This document shows, in pieces, positions 51,681 to 61,481 of a DNA stretch of 64,000 nt. The stretch comes from Geobacter sp. (GTDB lineage: Bacteria; Desulfobacterota; Desulfuromonadia; Geobacterales; Geobacteraceae). Every line of letters begins with the position of its first letter. Within the stretch, counting starts at the first letter, position 1. The translations under genes were made by a program, and so were the position numbers. The stretch covers positions 124,001 to 188,000 of the forward strand of contig PJFC01000004.1 in assembly GCA_003574885.1 (NCBI GenBank), in the 5' to 3' direction. The notes below the pieces were generated by a model. That model searched no databases and had not been told where the DNA came from. It worked only from the letters and a program-made list of their open reading frames with translations.

Positions 51681-52973
51681 CTAGCCCTTAGCCCCCGCCC
51701 CCAGTATTCGCAGAAATTCCCGCACTGTCTGCACATCGGCCAAGGCACGGAACTCCCGGTAGCCGTCGGCGTGGTCCGGGTCGAGTCCCCGGTAGAACCT
51801 GGGACGCGTTGTCTTGAGCCCCTTGAGGGCCTTGCTGGCGGCGTAGTTGTCGCTTTTGACCACCGCTGCCTGCCGCTGCAGGTCGAGAAGCATACTGAAG
51901 CCCAACTGAAAGAGCCGTTTCAGGTACTCCCCCGTCACAATCTCCCTTCCTTTTCCCTCGTCGCCGCCGCTCAACTCTTCCAGTGCGATATTCAGACAGC
52001 CATACACCCTTTCCATGACCGACTGCAGAGCCGATACATCAGAGAGGGGAGCACCTTCCGCAATCAGGGCGGTGTTCACCAGATAGTTCAGCTCCTGGTA
52101 GATACCTTCGCTGGCCACGCCGGACAGTATCCTCAGCAGAAACGAGTCATCCCTTTCCATGGTTACCGGGAGCTGTTGTCCGGATTCCGTCGGGATAACA
52201 TCCCCTTTGTCCATGGCGGGCCTGAATGTGGCGGGTTTGAGATAAGCATAGAGGGCTGCTGCTTCCAGGGGATCGGGGAAGCCCAAGTCGGCGAGCCGGC
52301 CGGTCCGGAACTGGCCGGCCAGTTCCTCTACCTCGCTGAACAGCTCGTGTTTCACCCCCTCCATCAGTTCACGGTAGAGGTCGTTGTCATGGCGGTAGAT
52401 AATGTCGAGAATGGTGCCGACGAGATGGGCATGTCGCGGCTCCCGGTAGCTGATGAAATAGAGCTCGTCAAACGTGTGATCCCATTCGAAAAGCCGTTCT
52501 TCGTCGTTGATAAGGTCGCCGATACCTCCGCCAACGGTTATTGCCTGTTTAAGGAAGAGGAGGATCAGTTCGCGGTCGAGTTCGGGGATAATCTCTGCCA
52601 GTCGCGGCTCACCCATCTCCAGCAGATGGCCGAACCACTCCCATGCCTTGTCCGGCACGAAGGACTCTTTGTCCCAAAGCTCCATGTCGAGGAAGAACCG
52701 GCACTGGTCGGGCGACGCGAGGGTTATCAGTTCCTGAGCGTCGGTAATGCCTATTTCCTCTATCAGCCAGAAGAGTTCCTGAGGCTGAAAGGCGTGAACA
52801 AGGGAAGCCGGGGCCGGATCGTCGAGGATCAGCTCCAGCTTCCTCCGGGCCGGGAGAGTGTGCAGTGTGGTGATTTTGCGCTCCGTGGGGAGAGAGGCGA
52901 ACTCGCGCTGTTCGATTCTGCCTCCCTGCAATACGGTCAGGGCCGGTTTGTGCCGGTCGTTGTCGTGGCTCAT
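51681..52973 (-). CDS. DUF6178 family protein
   Basis: Soluble protein of 430 residues, rich in helices and acidic residues, with the repeated LELILDDP-like and LFWLIEEIG patterns that I associate with DUF6178 proteins of Geobacter and relatives. No catalytic motif is seen and no function is known. AAGGAG stands 11 bases ahead of the ATG. It is convergent with mtaB; the 34-base gap has only a GC-rich run of CCCTAGCCC type. Confidence 0.7.
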   Translation of the reverse strand: MSHDNDRHKPALTVLQGGRIEQREFASLPTERKITTLHTLPARRKLELILDDPAPASLVHAFQPQELFWLIEEIGITDAQELITLASPDQCRFFLDMELWDKESFVPDKAWEWFGHLLEMGEPRLAEIIPELDRELILLFLKQAITVGGGIGDLINDEERLFEWDHTFDELYFISYREPRHAHLVGTILDIIYRHDNDLYRELMEGVKHELFSEVEELAGQFRTGRLADLGFPDPLEAAALYAYLKPATFRPAMDKGDVIPTESGQQLPVTMERDDSFLLRILSGVASEGIYQELNYLVNTALIAEGAPLSDVSALQSVMERVYGCLNIALEELSGGDEGKGREIVTGEYLKRLFQLGFSMLLDLQRQAAVVKSDNYAASKALKGLKTTRPRFYRGLDPDHADGYREFRALADVQTVREFLRILGAGAKG

Positions 52974-53016
52974 GGCTTTTGGTACTCCTTGGATTGTACT
53001 GTTAAGGGGGGTGTGG

Positions 53017-53304
53017 TCAGGGCTTGCGGCGCTGTCTCTGGTTCCCGCGTTTCAGGCCGAGGGCCTGCCGGTAGCCGCACTCGTCGTGGAGCCAATGGAG
53101 CTTTTCCACCAACTCGGGAGTCAGCTGGATGCAGTCCGGATTGATGGTGAAGCGGCGTGAATAGATGCGGCACTGGCGGGTAACCACGTCCAGATAGCGG
53201 CAGGGGGTCTGGGTGAAGAAGATGGTGCCCCGCTCGTCCTCCAGCTTTTCGAAGCAGCAGAGTCCGCAACGGCTGCAGAGGGATTCCCATTCATCGTTTT
53301 TCAT
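53017..53304 (-). CDS. YkgJ-like cysteine cluster protein
   Basis: About 95 residues with a CxxCGxCC start (CSRCGLCC, about 10-17), then TPCRYLD, RQCRIYSRRF and DCIQL, the cysteine layout of the CxxCxxCC/YkgJ family, probably binding a metal. The start is either 53304 or 53319; neither has a strong site. The C-terminus is basic. It is followed closely by the DUF6178 gene on the same strand. Function unknown. Confidence 0.75.
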   Translation of the reverse strand: MKNDEWESLCSRCGLCCFEKLEDERGTIFFTQTPCRYLDVVTRQCRIYSRRFTINPDCIQLTPELVEKLHWLHDECGYRQALGLKRGNQRQRRKP

Positions 53305-53359
53305 GTCTGGCGGTTGCATTCAGTGAGGATACCCAATATGCACAACGGCTGTCAATGTT

Positions 53360-54055
53360 TCAGCGGTCGTCGGATGATTTCCCCAAAGGGATTTCTATGG
53401 TCCGTGTGCCCACCGTGAAACGAACCCTGTCCGGGAAGATCTCATCCACCCGGGCGCCTTCCACCATTCCCCCTTCCAGCACCGCTGCACCGTTGATCAT
53501 TGCCAATCGTGACGCGTTGTCTTTCTGCCAGGCGATTCCGGTGACTTTCAGTGCCGGAAGCTTGGCAGTGGCGGGTGGAGTCACTGGTTCCCCCTTTGCC
53601 TGCAGAGGGGGGGCAGGCTGATTCTGTGGCTGGGGCAGGGGTAAGGCGGGTTTTCGGGGGGGTGCCTGTTGGGGCACGGCAGTGCCGGCCGGCAGCTCCG
53701 GTGCAGGTTGCGCCGGGCTTTTCCGGCTGTCCGGGATCGGCCTGGGAGGAGGTACTAGTGCCGTAACCGGTAAATCTGCCGAGGGCTTTGTCGTCGCGAT
53801 TTTTTCCAGCGGAGCCACCGCTTGCGGAACGGCCGCGGCCGGGACAGGGGGGTGTCGGGAGAATCCTCCCATGAGGGCGTAGGTCACGATGACCGCCAGG
53901 ATGGTCATGCCAGCCATGGCAGCCGGTATCAACCAGGGGGAGCGCTGTCTGGCCGCTGCCGGTTTGACAATATCCGCGGCAACGTCGGGAGCACCTTGCC
54001 GGTGGATTGCCTTTTCCTGCTCCAGCTTCTGTAAAGCCTTGAGAATGGAACTCAT
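53360..54055 (-). CDS. GspB-like secretion or pilus assembly protein
   Basis: 231 residues. MSSILKALQKLEQEKA is the typical GspB/T2SSB cytosolic start. A single membrane helix (about 40-62) is followed by a long Pro/Ala-rich linker (about 65-165) and a C-terminal domain (LKVTGIAWQKDNASRLAMINGAAVLEGGMVEGARVDEIF) like the T2SSB domain. It overlaps the ExeA-like gene stop by 4 bases, as in GspAB pairs that help place the secretin in the peptidoglycan. No other secretion gene is adjacent. Confidence 0.82.
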   Translation of the reverse strand: MSSILKALQKLEQEKAIHRQGAPDVAADIVKPAAARQRSPWLIPAAMAGMTILAVIVTYALMGGFSRHPPVPAAAVPQAVAPLEKIATTKPSADLPVTALVPPPRPIPDSRKSPAQPAPELPAGTAVPQQAPPRKPALPLPQPQNQPAPPLQAKGEPVTPPATAKLPALKVTGIAWQKDNASRLAMINGAAVLEGGMVEGARVDEIFPDRVRFTVGTRTIEIPLGKSSDDR

Positions 54056-55713
54056 CGCTTCTGTCCGTCTCCCTTGCCGGTTAATCGTGGCATATCGTAT
54101 CTTCCCGCCTCACGGTAGAGGAGAAGAAGGGTCGTCCCCTCGGCCCGCCCATTCACCGGGATTCCCCGGCTTTGCTGGAACTCCTTGATGGCGTTTACCG
54201 TCCCCTCGTCGTAGACTCCCGACGGTACGCCGCGGTACACCTTCCCCGTTGCCAGCAGGTTCTGGAGGCGCAGCACATTCTCCCTGCTGGTGCTGGGTGC
54301 GGCGGCTTGGTCAAGCTGGTCGAAATCCTTCCACGGGACGTAGGCTCGGCCGGACCAGAAGCGCTTCAGGTCAGTTTCGTCGAACGTGCTCTTTCCCAGC
54401 AGAGGTGGCGAAACTGACACTTTTCCGTTCGTTATCCCGGTCAGTGCAAGATAGCGCCTGCCGTCCAGGCCGGCAAGGTCGAATTCAAGCAAAGCGGGGA
54501 CACCGATGCGGCGCAGTGTGGTGAGGTCGGTGGTCATGCTTGCCAGACGAAGGCCCCGATCTCCGGCAATCCGCTCCAGATCGATGGGAAGAGAGAGCTT
54601 CATATCGCCCGTTGCTTCCCGCACGTGCCAGAGTTTGGCCAGGACATTGAATGCCCGTACCGCACTGGCGCTTCCTTCAACCCTCGTCATTTCCCAGCGG
54701 ACCGCCGCCATAAAATCATCGGTGGCGGCAGACTTCCCCGGCGAACGGTAGTAAGCGGCAAGAAGTCCCCCTAGGACTACCACCGCCAGGAGGCAGATCC
54801 ATGCTCTCTGTCGCAGCTGCCTTTGCCCGGCGGATTTCCTCCGCAGCCGTGCTTTCTGCAGGGTGGACTTTTTCCGGAACCACTTCTTCGGCCAGACGGA
54901 CTTGCCAAATTCACCCACCTCCCTGATGGCCTTTTTCGCCATTGAAGCGGATATTTCCCTTTTCTCGTCGGTGTAGCCGATCAGCAGTGCCCGGTCGCAG
55001 GCGACGTTGATGAGCCGTGGTACGCCGCCGGCCCTGCGAAATATCCGTTTCAGCGCCCCCCGGGAGAAACCGGCCGCCCCCTTGCCTCCCGCCACAGCCA
55101 CCCGGTGATTGACATACGCCCGAGTATCCTCGAAATCGAGGGGGAGGAGGTGGTAGCGCACTCCCACCCGTTGGGCGAGCTGGCGCAGTTCCGGTCGGGC
55201 CATGAGATGGTCAAGTTCGGGCTGGCCGGCGAGCACGATCTGGATCAGCTTGTCCGTATCGGTCTCCAGGTTGGAGATGAGGCGGATCTGCTCCAGTGTC
55301 CGGGGGGCAAGGTTCTGGGCCTCGTCGATAACCAGTACTACTGTTCTACCCGCACTGTTCTCCGCCAGCAGAAAGCGGTTGAGATGGGCGAGAAGCTCTG
55401 CGTTGTCGAGACCTTCGGCGGGGAGGGCATATTCGTGGTTGATGCTGCGCAGGAGTTCCAGAGCTGAGAGAGAGGGGTTGAAGATCAACGCGGTGCGATA
55501 CCGGTCGTCATCCAGCTTTTCCATGAGGGTGCGGAGCACGGTTGTCTTGCCGGTTCCCACCTCGCCTGTCAGGACGATGAATCCGGCATGGTTGTCAATG
55601 CCGTAGAGCAGGTGGGCAAAAGCCTCCCGGTGATTTTTACTGAGAAAAACGAATCGGGGGTTGGGGGTGATGGTGAACGGTTTTTCCCGGAACCCGAAAT
55701 AGTTGCAGTACAT
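54052..55713 (-). CDS. ExeA/GspA-like ATPase with peptidoglycan-binding domain
   Basis: 553 residues. The N-terminal AAA domain (about 1-265) has MYCNYFGFREKPFTITPNP, Walker A GEVGTGKT and Walker B VLVIDEAQNL. A Lys/Arg-rich stretch and one membrane helix (about 308-326) follow. A peptidase-like middle part comes next, and a peptidoglycan-binding PG_binding_1 domain ends it (VLRLQNLLATGKVYRGVPSGVYDEGTVNAIKEFQ). The layout of ExeA: energy from ATP inside the cell, wall binding outside. Paired with the GspB-like gene. The gap 55714-56061 separates it from the plus-strand gene. Confidence 0.88.
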   Translation of the reverse strand: MYCNYFGFREKPFTITPNPRFVFLSKNHREAFAHLLYGIDNHAGFIVLTGEVGTGKTTVLRTLMEKLDDDRYRTALIFNPSLSALELLRSINHEYALPAEGLDNAELLAHLNRFLLAENSAGRTVVLVIDEAQNLAPRTLEQIRLISNLETDTDKLIQIVLAGQPELDHLMARPELRQLAQRVGVRYHLLPLDFEDTRAYVNHRVAVAGGKGAAGFSRGALKRIFRRAGGVPRLINVACDRALLIGYTDEKREISASMAKKAIREVGEFGKSVWPKKWFRKKSTLQKARLRRKSAGQRQLRQRAWICLLAVVVLGGLLAAYYRSPGKSAATDDFMAAVRWEMTRVEGSASAVRAFNVLAKLWHVREATGDMKLSLPIDLERIAGDRGLRLASMTTDLTTLRRIGVPALLEFDLAGLDGRRYLALTGITNGKVSVSPPLLGKSTFDETDLKRFWSGRAYVPWKDFDQLDQAAAPSTSRENVLRLQNLLATGKVYRGVPSGVYDEGTVNAIKEFQQSRGIPVNGRAEGTTLLLLYREAGRYDMPRLTGKGDGQKR

Positions 55714-56061
55714 GGGGTTGTTCCTTCGTCAGCCGGGAGTTGCGTGGACGTTAGTGCCACGGGAAGATTATTCCATAACTGCCGGCCGCTTACAAGGGTA
55801 ATCGGGATATTCAGGGCTTTCCGACGAGGGAGGGTATTAAAAGACATTTTTTGTCAGTCAGGGTGTGAGAACGCCGGCTGACCCAGGAATTCATTTGGCC
55901 TTCAATTCCATCGGCATCAATTTTGTTCGCAATTATGGGGCGGTAGGACGTGAAGTTTCAGGGGTACGGAATTTGCTTGTTTTGACGCCGTAGCGCCATG
56001 TTATCAGCAGTAGTTGTCCGGAGGGGACAGGTCCTCTCTCCTGAAAGAAAGGCTTCTGACG
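55714..56061. other. Divergent intergenic interval without a gene
   Basis: 348 bases between two divergent genes. Only promoters and some weak inverted repeats are suspected. No c-di-GMP riboswitch sequence was recognised, although such riboswitches are common in Geobacter. Confidence 0.6.
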
Positions 56062-56997
56062 ATGAAGATTCAGTGCCCCGATTGCCAGCTCAGCGGCCAG
56101 ATAAGCGATGCCAACGTCCCCGCCGAGGGGATGAACATGGATTGTCCCCGCTGCAAGACCAGCTTTTATGTGAAGAAAGAGGCGACTGCCAACTGGAAGG
56201 ATACGGCGACCGAATGTCCTGTCTGCCAGTTTTCGACCTTTTCCGAAGAGCGGTTCGACATCTGCCCCACGTGCGGCCTGGTGATCAAGGATTACAATGA
56301 GAAAAAAGGGAAAGGGGGAGCCTCCCCGGCCAAGGCTGCGTCAGCCAAACCTTCCCGGCAGCAAGAGGCGAGCGATCCTGCCGAAGTATCCCGGCGGACG
56401 GCAGAGGATCTTCGCCGGCTCGAAGAGAAGAATGCAACCCGTTCCTACGGCGGCCTTGATCCCGGGGAGAGCCTTCTCACCGAACAGACCGAAATCCCCC
56501 GTGGACCGCTCATCCCTCTGCCGTTGCAACTAATTGGAGGGGCGTTCATACTGTTGGCGTTGATCGTCATCGTCTATTCGTGGTCGGAAATCAGGTCCTA
56601 TTACGCGAATCTCGCGGAGGTAGGGAATGACGAACTCCTTGCTGCCAATTTTGCCGCACTCCACTCGGTATGGGACGAGGTGGTGCTGCCGGTTATCCGT
56701 ATACTGCTTAGTGCCGTGACTGTGGTGGTTGCCGTCTGCTTCCTCAGAAGACTTCCCAGGAGCAGGGTGTGGATGGAGATGTGTGTCTGGGGAGGGTTGG
56801 TCTGTGTTATACTCGATCAGCTGGTTTCCCTTCTGAACTGGATCCTTCGTTCGTCGACCGATGCTACCATCGGTTATTATTCCATCGGCGCCATGAGTAT
56901 GCTGGTCATGCTGGTGCTCTGGGGCGCCCCGTTCCTGGCCGCTGTCTGGTTCCTGCGGGGAGATCTGGTCGGGGATCTGTTCGATGAGGTCGCCTGA
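56062..56997 (+). CDS. Zinc-ribbon membrane protein
   Basis: 311 residues. Two zinc-ribbon units open the protein: CPDCQLSGQIS...CPRCKTSFYVKK, then CPVCQFSTFSEERFDICPTCG. A charged linker (about 95-160) leads to three or four membrane helices (about 165-185, 210-235, 240-265, 275-300). Proteins of this layout are common in Geobacter and have no known role. The ATG at 56062 is downstream of AGAAAGG. Confidence 0.7.
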   Translation: MKIQCPDCQLSGQISDANVPAEGMNMDCPRCKTSFYVKKEATANWKDTATECPVCQFSTFSEERFDICPTCGLVIKDYNEKKGKGGASPAKAASAKPSRQQEASDPAEVSRRTAEDLRRLEEKNATRSYGGLDPGESLLTEQTEIPRGPLIPLPLQLIGGAFILLALIVIVYSWSEIRSYYANLAEVGNDELLAANFAALHSVWDEVVLPVIRILLSAVTVVVAVCFLRRLPRSRVWMEMCVWGGLVCVILDQLVSLLNWILRSSTDATIGYYSIGAMSMLVMLVLWGAPFLAAVWFLRGDLVGDLFDEVA

Positions 56998-57022
56998 TAT
57001 CCTGTAAGGAAGTGGCTCCGGA

Positions 57023-58285
57023 TCAGTCGTTCCCCTGGATGTTGCGTAACAGTTCCAGTTGATTCCCCACCCCCATGACCGGTTCCAGGCCGGCCCTCTT
57101 CAGGAGAGGAGGGAGCGCGTTTTCCGGGGCGCAGCGGGGGAGGGGGCCGGCCGCCAGATGATGGATCAGTTTCATGGTCCTGAGGCCGTCAAACCAACAG
57201 TGGAATGACGGGAGCAGCCCGTGCGCGCTCCGGTTGTTCCGTTGCAGGCCGGCCCATGCCGGACCGAAATCTTCGCTCTCCAGATACTCCGCAAGATGTG
57301 ACGACACGTCTCCTGCTGCCGTCAGCAGCCTGTCCCCCCTGTCCTCCGGATTATTCCCCACCAGTTGCAACCATTTACGCAGCAGTACAAAACATTCCGG
57401 GTGGTAAAAGCCGATGGCAGGACTGTCGCCTGCAAGTGCCCGTCCGACGGCCCTACCGGTACCGAACGGCACGCGATGTGACGGGCGGGCCGCCGGGTGG
57501 ACCGTCGTTCCCCGCACCTGGCCGATGCCTGCCGTCCGGTAGAGTTGCTGGAGGAAGTAGAAATCCTCCGCTGCGGACCGGCGGTTCATCCCTCCCATCC
57601 GCGCGTAGGCCGTGGCGGTGCAGGCCATGGCACTCCCGACGGTGTGGAAGGCATAGGGAGAGCCGGCGACTTCCAGCCCGAGCACGTAGCTCCGGAGGAA
57701 CAGTTCGTAGTGGTCGATGGCCGCCTGTTCTGCCGCCGTCTCTCCCGGCTGGTGCCGGAACGGGATGATGGCGCCCCCCTTTTTTGTTGCGGAAAAGTGA
57801 TGGACTATTGCCTGCAGGTAGGAGGGCTCCACGAGGGTATCGGCATCGAGGCAGACGAGGAGGGGGTCGCCGTCGCCGGTGAGCCGGGGAAGGGCCAGGT
57901 CGAGGCCGATCTTGCGGGCAAGGCCGACGCCCCCCCCCTTGACCGGCAGTTCTCGCCCGACAGAAGCGGCATCCACCCAGCTGAGCCGGAGCGATGGGTA
58001 CTGCCGGCTCAACCCGGGCAGCAGTCCGAGGGTCGAGGCGTTATCGGACTTGTCCCCGTCCGGTGCGTCGGTACGGTGATTCACCACCACCACGATGAGG
58101 AAACGGGCGAGAAGCCCGGGAGGATTTGCAGCCAGGGTGCGGATGGTGGCGGGAAGCCGTTTGCTCTCCGCCAGGGAGGGGATGACCACGGCACCGGCGA
58201 AGCCGGATTCACCACAGCCGGTGAGCTCCCACGGACCGGTGACTGCGCGGGTCCTCAGGTAACGGGAACGGGCATCAGGAGTCAT
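57023..58285 (-). CDS. Glycosyltransferase, family 2
   Basis: About 420 residues. VVIPSLAESKRLPATI is the usual opening strand, and LLVCLDADTLVEPSYL has the metal-binding DxD. A helical part with YRTAGIGQVRGTTVHPAARPS is in the acceptor region. No membrane helix is seen. The start at 58285 overlaps the miaA stop by 11 bases. The acceptor is not known; polysaccharide synthesis genes are not nearby. Confidence 0.8.
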   Translation of the reverse strand: MTPDARSRYLRTRAVTGPWELTGCGESGFAGAVVIPSLAESKRLPATIRTLAANPPGLLARFLIVVVVNHRTDAPDGDKSDNASTLGLLPGLSRQYPSLRLSWVDAASVGRELPVKGGGVGLARKIGLDLALPRLTGDGDPLLVCLDADTLVEPSYLQAIVHHFSATKKGGAIIPFRHQPGETAAEQAAIDHYELFLRSYVLGLEVAGSPYAFHTVGSAMACTATAYARMGGMNRRSAAEDFYFLQQLYRTAGIGQVRGTTVHPAARPSHRVPFGTGRAVGRALAGDSPAIGFYHPECFVLLRKWLQLVGNNPEDRGDRLLTAAGDVSSHLAEYLESEDFGPAWAGLQRNNRSAHGLLPSFHCWFDGLRTMKLIHHLAAGPLPRCAPENALPPLLKRAGLEPVMGVGNQLELLRNIQGND

Positions 58286-59213
58286 GGCGACCACGTGATA
58301 CTATCTCCAGCGCTTCCGCCAACGGGTCGCCGGCCCCGTCGATCCAGTGGATGACGGTGCCGTTTCGTTCCATGCGGCGGAACCAGGTGTCCTGGCGTTT
58401 GGCGAAGTCGTGAATGGCGCTGTTGAGCTTTTGGAAAAGGTCGTTCCGGTTGAGTTCCCCTTGCAGGTGTTTTGCCACGAAGCGGTATTCCAGCCCGTAG
58501 AACTCCAGCTTCTCCCAGGGGATGCCATCGGCGTGAAGTCGTGCAACCTCGTCGATCAGTCCGTGGTCAAGCCGCTCCCGGAGACGGCCGGTGATTCGTT
58601 GGCGGAGCGCGCTTCGTTCCCAGCGGATGCCGAGGACGAGCGGTCGGATTCCGGGCAGGGGTTCGGGAGGGTTGTCCCGCTCGCAGATGGCGATCTCGAT
58701 AGCCCGTACGAGGCGTTTCCGGTCGAGGAGGTCGGTGGTGTTATGGAGGCGCGGATTGATTTCCCGTAGCCGGTTGGCAAGTCCCTCCATGGGGAGGGTT
58801 GCCAGTTCCCGGCGCAGATCGGGGTCTTCCGGCACTTTCACCAGACGATACCCTCTCAGGGCAGCTTCCAGGTACATGCCGGTTCCTCCCACCAGAACGG
58901 GCAGACGCCTTCGTCGGCGGATATGGTCGAAAGCTTCCAGAAAGCGGCACTGGAACTCGAAGACGTTGAACTCGTACGCCGGTTCAACTATGTCGATGAG
59001 ATGATAGGGAACGTCGCCATACTCGGTCAGGTCCTTGCCGCTGCCGATGTCCATGCCACGGTAGACCTGGCGCGAGTCGGCGGAGATGACCTCGCCGTCG
59101 AGACGCCGTGCCAGTTCGACCCCCAGGCGGGTCTTGCCCGATGCGGTTGGACCGAGTACGACGAGCAGGTCGATGTCAGCGGGGATTCGGGAGGGAGGAG
59201 AAATGCCGGTCAT
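58275..59213 (-). CDS. miaA: tRNA dimethylallyltransferase
   Basis: Adds the isopentenyl group to A37 of tRNAs that read UNN codons; 312 residues. GPTASGKTRL is the P-loop; ISADSRQVYRGMDIGSGK, FVGGTGMYLEA-like (VGGTGMYLEAALRG) and the zinc-less C-terminus are typical. The dimethylallyl donor comes from the MEP pathway genes above. Its ATG overlaps the ctpA stop region by one base. Confidence 0.95.
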   Translation of the reverse strand: MTGISPPSRIPADIDLLVVLGPTASGKTRLGVELARRLDGEVISADSRQVYRGMDIGSGKDLTEYGDVPYHLIDIVEPAYEFNVFEFQCRFLEAFDHIRRRRRLPVLVGGTGMYLEAALRGYRLVKVPEDPDLRRELATLPMEGLANRLREINPRLHNTTDLLDRKRLVRAIEIAICERDNPPEPLPGIRPLVLGIRWERSALRQRITGRLRERLDHGLIDEVARLHADGIPWEKLEFYGLEYRFVAKHLQGELNRNDLFQKLNSAIHDFAKRQDTWFRRMERNGTVIHWIDGAGDPLAEALEIVSRGRHDS

Positions 59214-60556
59214 TATTTCGTGCGGGAAGGCGTGAGCCCCCCCATGACGTCGAGGCCGCGGAGGAGTTCCCGTGCCCGGGAGAGCTGGTAGTCTCCGGCA
59301 AGGTCGGAATCGGGCTTTGCCGGGGTTGGTGATGTGGTGGGAGCAGGAGTCTGAGGGGCCCCCTTGTCCGGTACATCAATGTGCCCGTCCAGATCCTTTT
59401 CGTGGAGTTCCGGGGCAGTCTCTTTCTTTGCTCCCTTCAGATCGACATTCCCCACGATGATGTCCGGGGTGATCCCCTTTGCCTGGATGGACCGGCCGTT
59501 GGGAGTGTAATAGAGGGCCGTGGTCAGCTTCAGGCCTGCACCGTCGCGGAGGGGAATGACCGATTGCACCGATCCCTTGCCAAAGCTCTGAGTCCCCATG
59601 ACAATCGCCCGCTTATGGTCCTGGAGCGCGCCGGCCAGGATCTCGGAGGCGCTGGCCGAGCCGCCGTTGATCAATACCACGATGGGGTAGGGGGGCTCCT
59701 TTTCTCCGATGGAGGCGGTCAGTTCCTGGTTGGCGGATGGTATGCGTCCCCGGGTTGAAACGATGAGGCCGTTGTCCAGGCGGTCACCGAGGAATCGCCC
59801 CGCCACCTGGATGCACGATTCCAGGAGACCGCCGGGGTTGTTGCGCAGATCGATGATCAGCCCTTTGAGTGGGCCGCCATTCTGGCTTCTGAGCTTGTCG
59901 AGTGCCGCGACGACTTCCTCGCCGGTGTGTTGCTGGAACTGGTTGATGCGCAGGAGACCGTATCCGGGCTCAAGGACTCGGTGTTTGACGCTCTTTGTCT
60001 GGATGATGGCGCGTACCAGGGGAAAGACCAGCAGTTTAGGATTCCCCTCCCGGAGTATGGTGAGGGTGACCCTTGTTCCTTCGGGACCACGCATCCGCTT
60101 GACTGATTCGGTGATGGTGAGGCCGTGGGTTGGCTTGTCGTCAATTTTTACGATATGGTCGTTGGGTTTTATGCCGGCCCGGAAGGCGGGGGTATCCTCA
60201 ATGGGGGAAACGACGGTCAGTCTGCCGTCCTTCATGGTGATCTCGATGCCGAGGCCGCCGAAGGAGCCGGACATCTCGATATTCATCTCCTTGAAGGGTT
60301 CGGGTGGGAGGTAGGCGCTGTGGGGGTCGAGGGATGTCAGCATGCCGTTGATGGCACTCTGCATGAGTTTTTTTGACTCGACCTTTTCAACGTAGCTCTC
60401 GTTTACCCTGCTTATGACCTGCTTGAACAGTTCCAGGTAGTACTGATCGCTTCGGTTGACCGTCCGTGCCACGAACTGCATGCTCGCCATGACAGCCAGG
60501 ATGGCAATGGTCACTCCTGTGGCCAGCAGCAGGAATCTCTTTACTCTCTTCGTCAT
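59213..60556 (-). CDS. ctpA: C-terminal processing peptidase, S41
   Basis: Periplasmic serine protease of about 447 residues. A membrane helix or signal (about 6-28) opens it, then a PDZ domain (about 85-165) with GGLGIEI and AFRAGIKPNDHIVKID. The catalytic Ser is in GGSASASEI and Lys in QSFGKGSVQS. A Pro/Thr-rich tail follows. CtpA-type proteases cut envelope proteins, including cell-wall enzymes. GGAGG stands 9 bases before the ATG at 60556. Confidence 0.93.
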   Translation of the reverse strand: MTKRVKRFLLLATGVTIAILAVMASMQFVARTVNRSDQYYLELFKQVISRVNESYVEKVESKKLMQSAINGMLTSLDPHSAYLPPEPFKEMNIEMSGSFGGLGIEITMKDGRLTVVSPIEDTPAFRAGIKPNDHIVKIDDKPTHGLTITESVKRMRGPEGTRVTLTILREGNPKLLVFPLVRAIIQTKSVKHRVLEPGYGLLRINQFQQHTGEEVVAALDKLRSQNGGPLKGLIIDLRNNPGGLLESCIQVAGRFLGDRLDNGLIVSTRGRIPSANQELTASIGEKEPPYPIVVLINGGSASASEILAGALQDHKRAIVMGTQSFGKGSVQSVIPLRDGAGLKLTTALYYTPNGRSIQAKGITPDIIVGNVDLKGAKKETAPELHEKDLDGHIDVPDKGAPQTPAPTTSPTPAKPDSDLAGDYQLSRARELLRGLDVMGGLTPSRTK

Positions 60557-60789
60557 GAAACGGGGCCTCCTGATGGTCTGATCATATGGCACGCAGCGAC
60601 GGCGTACGCCGGTGGGACTACCCTGCGCCGGGAGGAGAGGAAGTCGCCCACCTCAGTCTGTTGCGGGTGGACCCCTGACACTTTAATTTTGGGACGAGCG
60701 GATGTCAACTGCGAATTGTGGAAGAGCGGGGACGGGGTGATCCCTCTCCGGGGATACGGCAGGGGTCCTGCTGAACAGGGTGCCGGTCG

Positions 60790-61479
60790 TCAGGTGACCG
60801 GCACGATGACCAACGGGTCACCGGCGGCGGCACCGAGTTTTCTTTCGATGGCGGGACAGAGGATGAGGGTGCCGTCATACTGGTTCGTTTCGTCATTGAT
60901 GAGCATTACCGGGAAAATGCCGGTTTTGCCGCTCGACTTGTGGGTGATGGTCACTTTCTTGAATGTTCCGCAGTGGTGACGGTCGCCGATTTCACGAGCG
61001 GTGAAATGGTTCAGTCCGACCATCCCCAGTTCGTTGAATCCGCGGCTGGCTGCGCTGCTCTCCAGTCGACCGGCGGCAAGGATAGCCTCAGCGGCGTCGG
61101 CCGTTACCGCAGATGTCTCGCGGGGTGTGTCAGTCGCCACCGCGGGGAGGATTTCCTCCAGTTTCGACTTTGCCACGTTGAGGGAGATGTTCAGCATCGC
61201 CAGGTTGACGGCCTTGGTACAGAGTACCATGAGCAGCCCCCCCTGCAGTTCCCGGGCTATTATCCGCCCGTCGCTGTATCGGAGGTCAAGCACGCCGTTT
61301 GTGCCGGCTTCGTTCTGAAGGGCAAGGGAACTGTCGACAAGGTAAGCTGCCGCCTTCTGCAGGATGGACGAATCGAACAGCGGCGGAAAGGCGTGGCACA
61401 ATACCTGGCCACTTGAGTCACAAACCATGCTGCCGACGATTTCGGGCCCGCCGTTGATCTGTTTGAGAATATTTTTCAT
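60790..61479 (-). CDS. Roadblock/LC7-domain protein
   Basis: 229 residues. The first 110 residues fit the roadblock/LC7 fold (VGSMVCDSSGQVLCHAF and LQGGLLMVLCTKAVNLAMLNISLNVAKSKLEEIL), as in MglB-like regulators of small GTPases. The C-terminal half (about 150-229), with FTAREIGDRHHCGTFKKVTI, is not recognised. No GTPase gene lies here. It shares strand and theme with the DUF4388 gene 2 bases upstream. Region 60557-60789 carries no gene; probably the ctpA promoter. Confidence 0.7.
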   Translation of the reverse strand: MKNILKQINGGPEIVGSMVCDSSGQVLCHAFPPLFDSSILQKAAAYLVDSSLALQNEAGTNGVLDLRYSDGRIIARELQGGLLMVLCTKAVNLAMLNISLNVAKSKLEEILPAVATDTPRETSAVTADAAEAILAAGRLESSAASRGFNELGMVGLNHFTAREIGDRHHCGTFKKVTITHKSSGKTGIFPVMLINDETNQYDGTLILCPAIERKLGAAAGDPLVIVPVT

Positions 61480-61481
61480 GA

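Noticed and set aside
60557-60789. Small stable RNA (RNase P, SRP or 6S type) between ctpA and the roadblock gene
   Set aside because: GC-rich and partly paired, but no signature of those RNAs is present.
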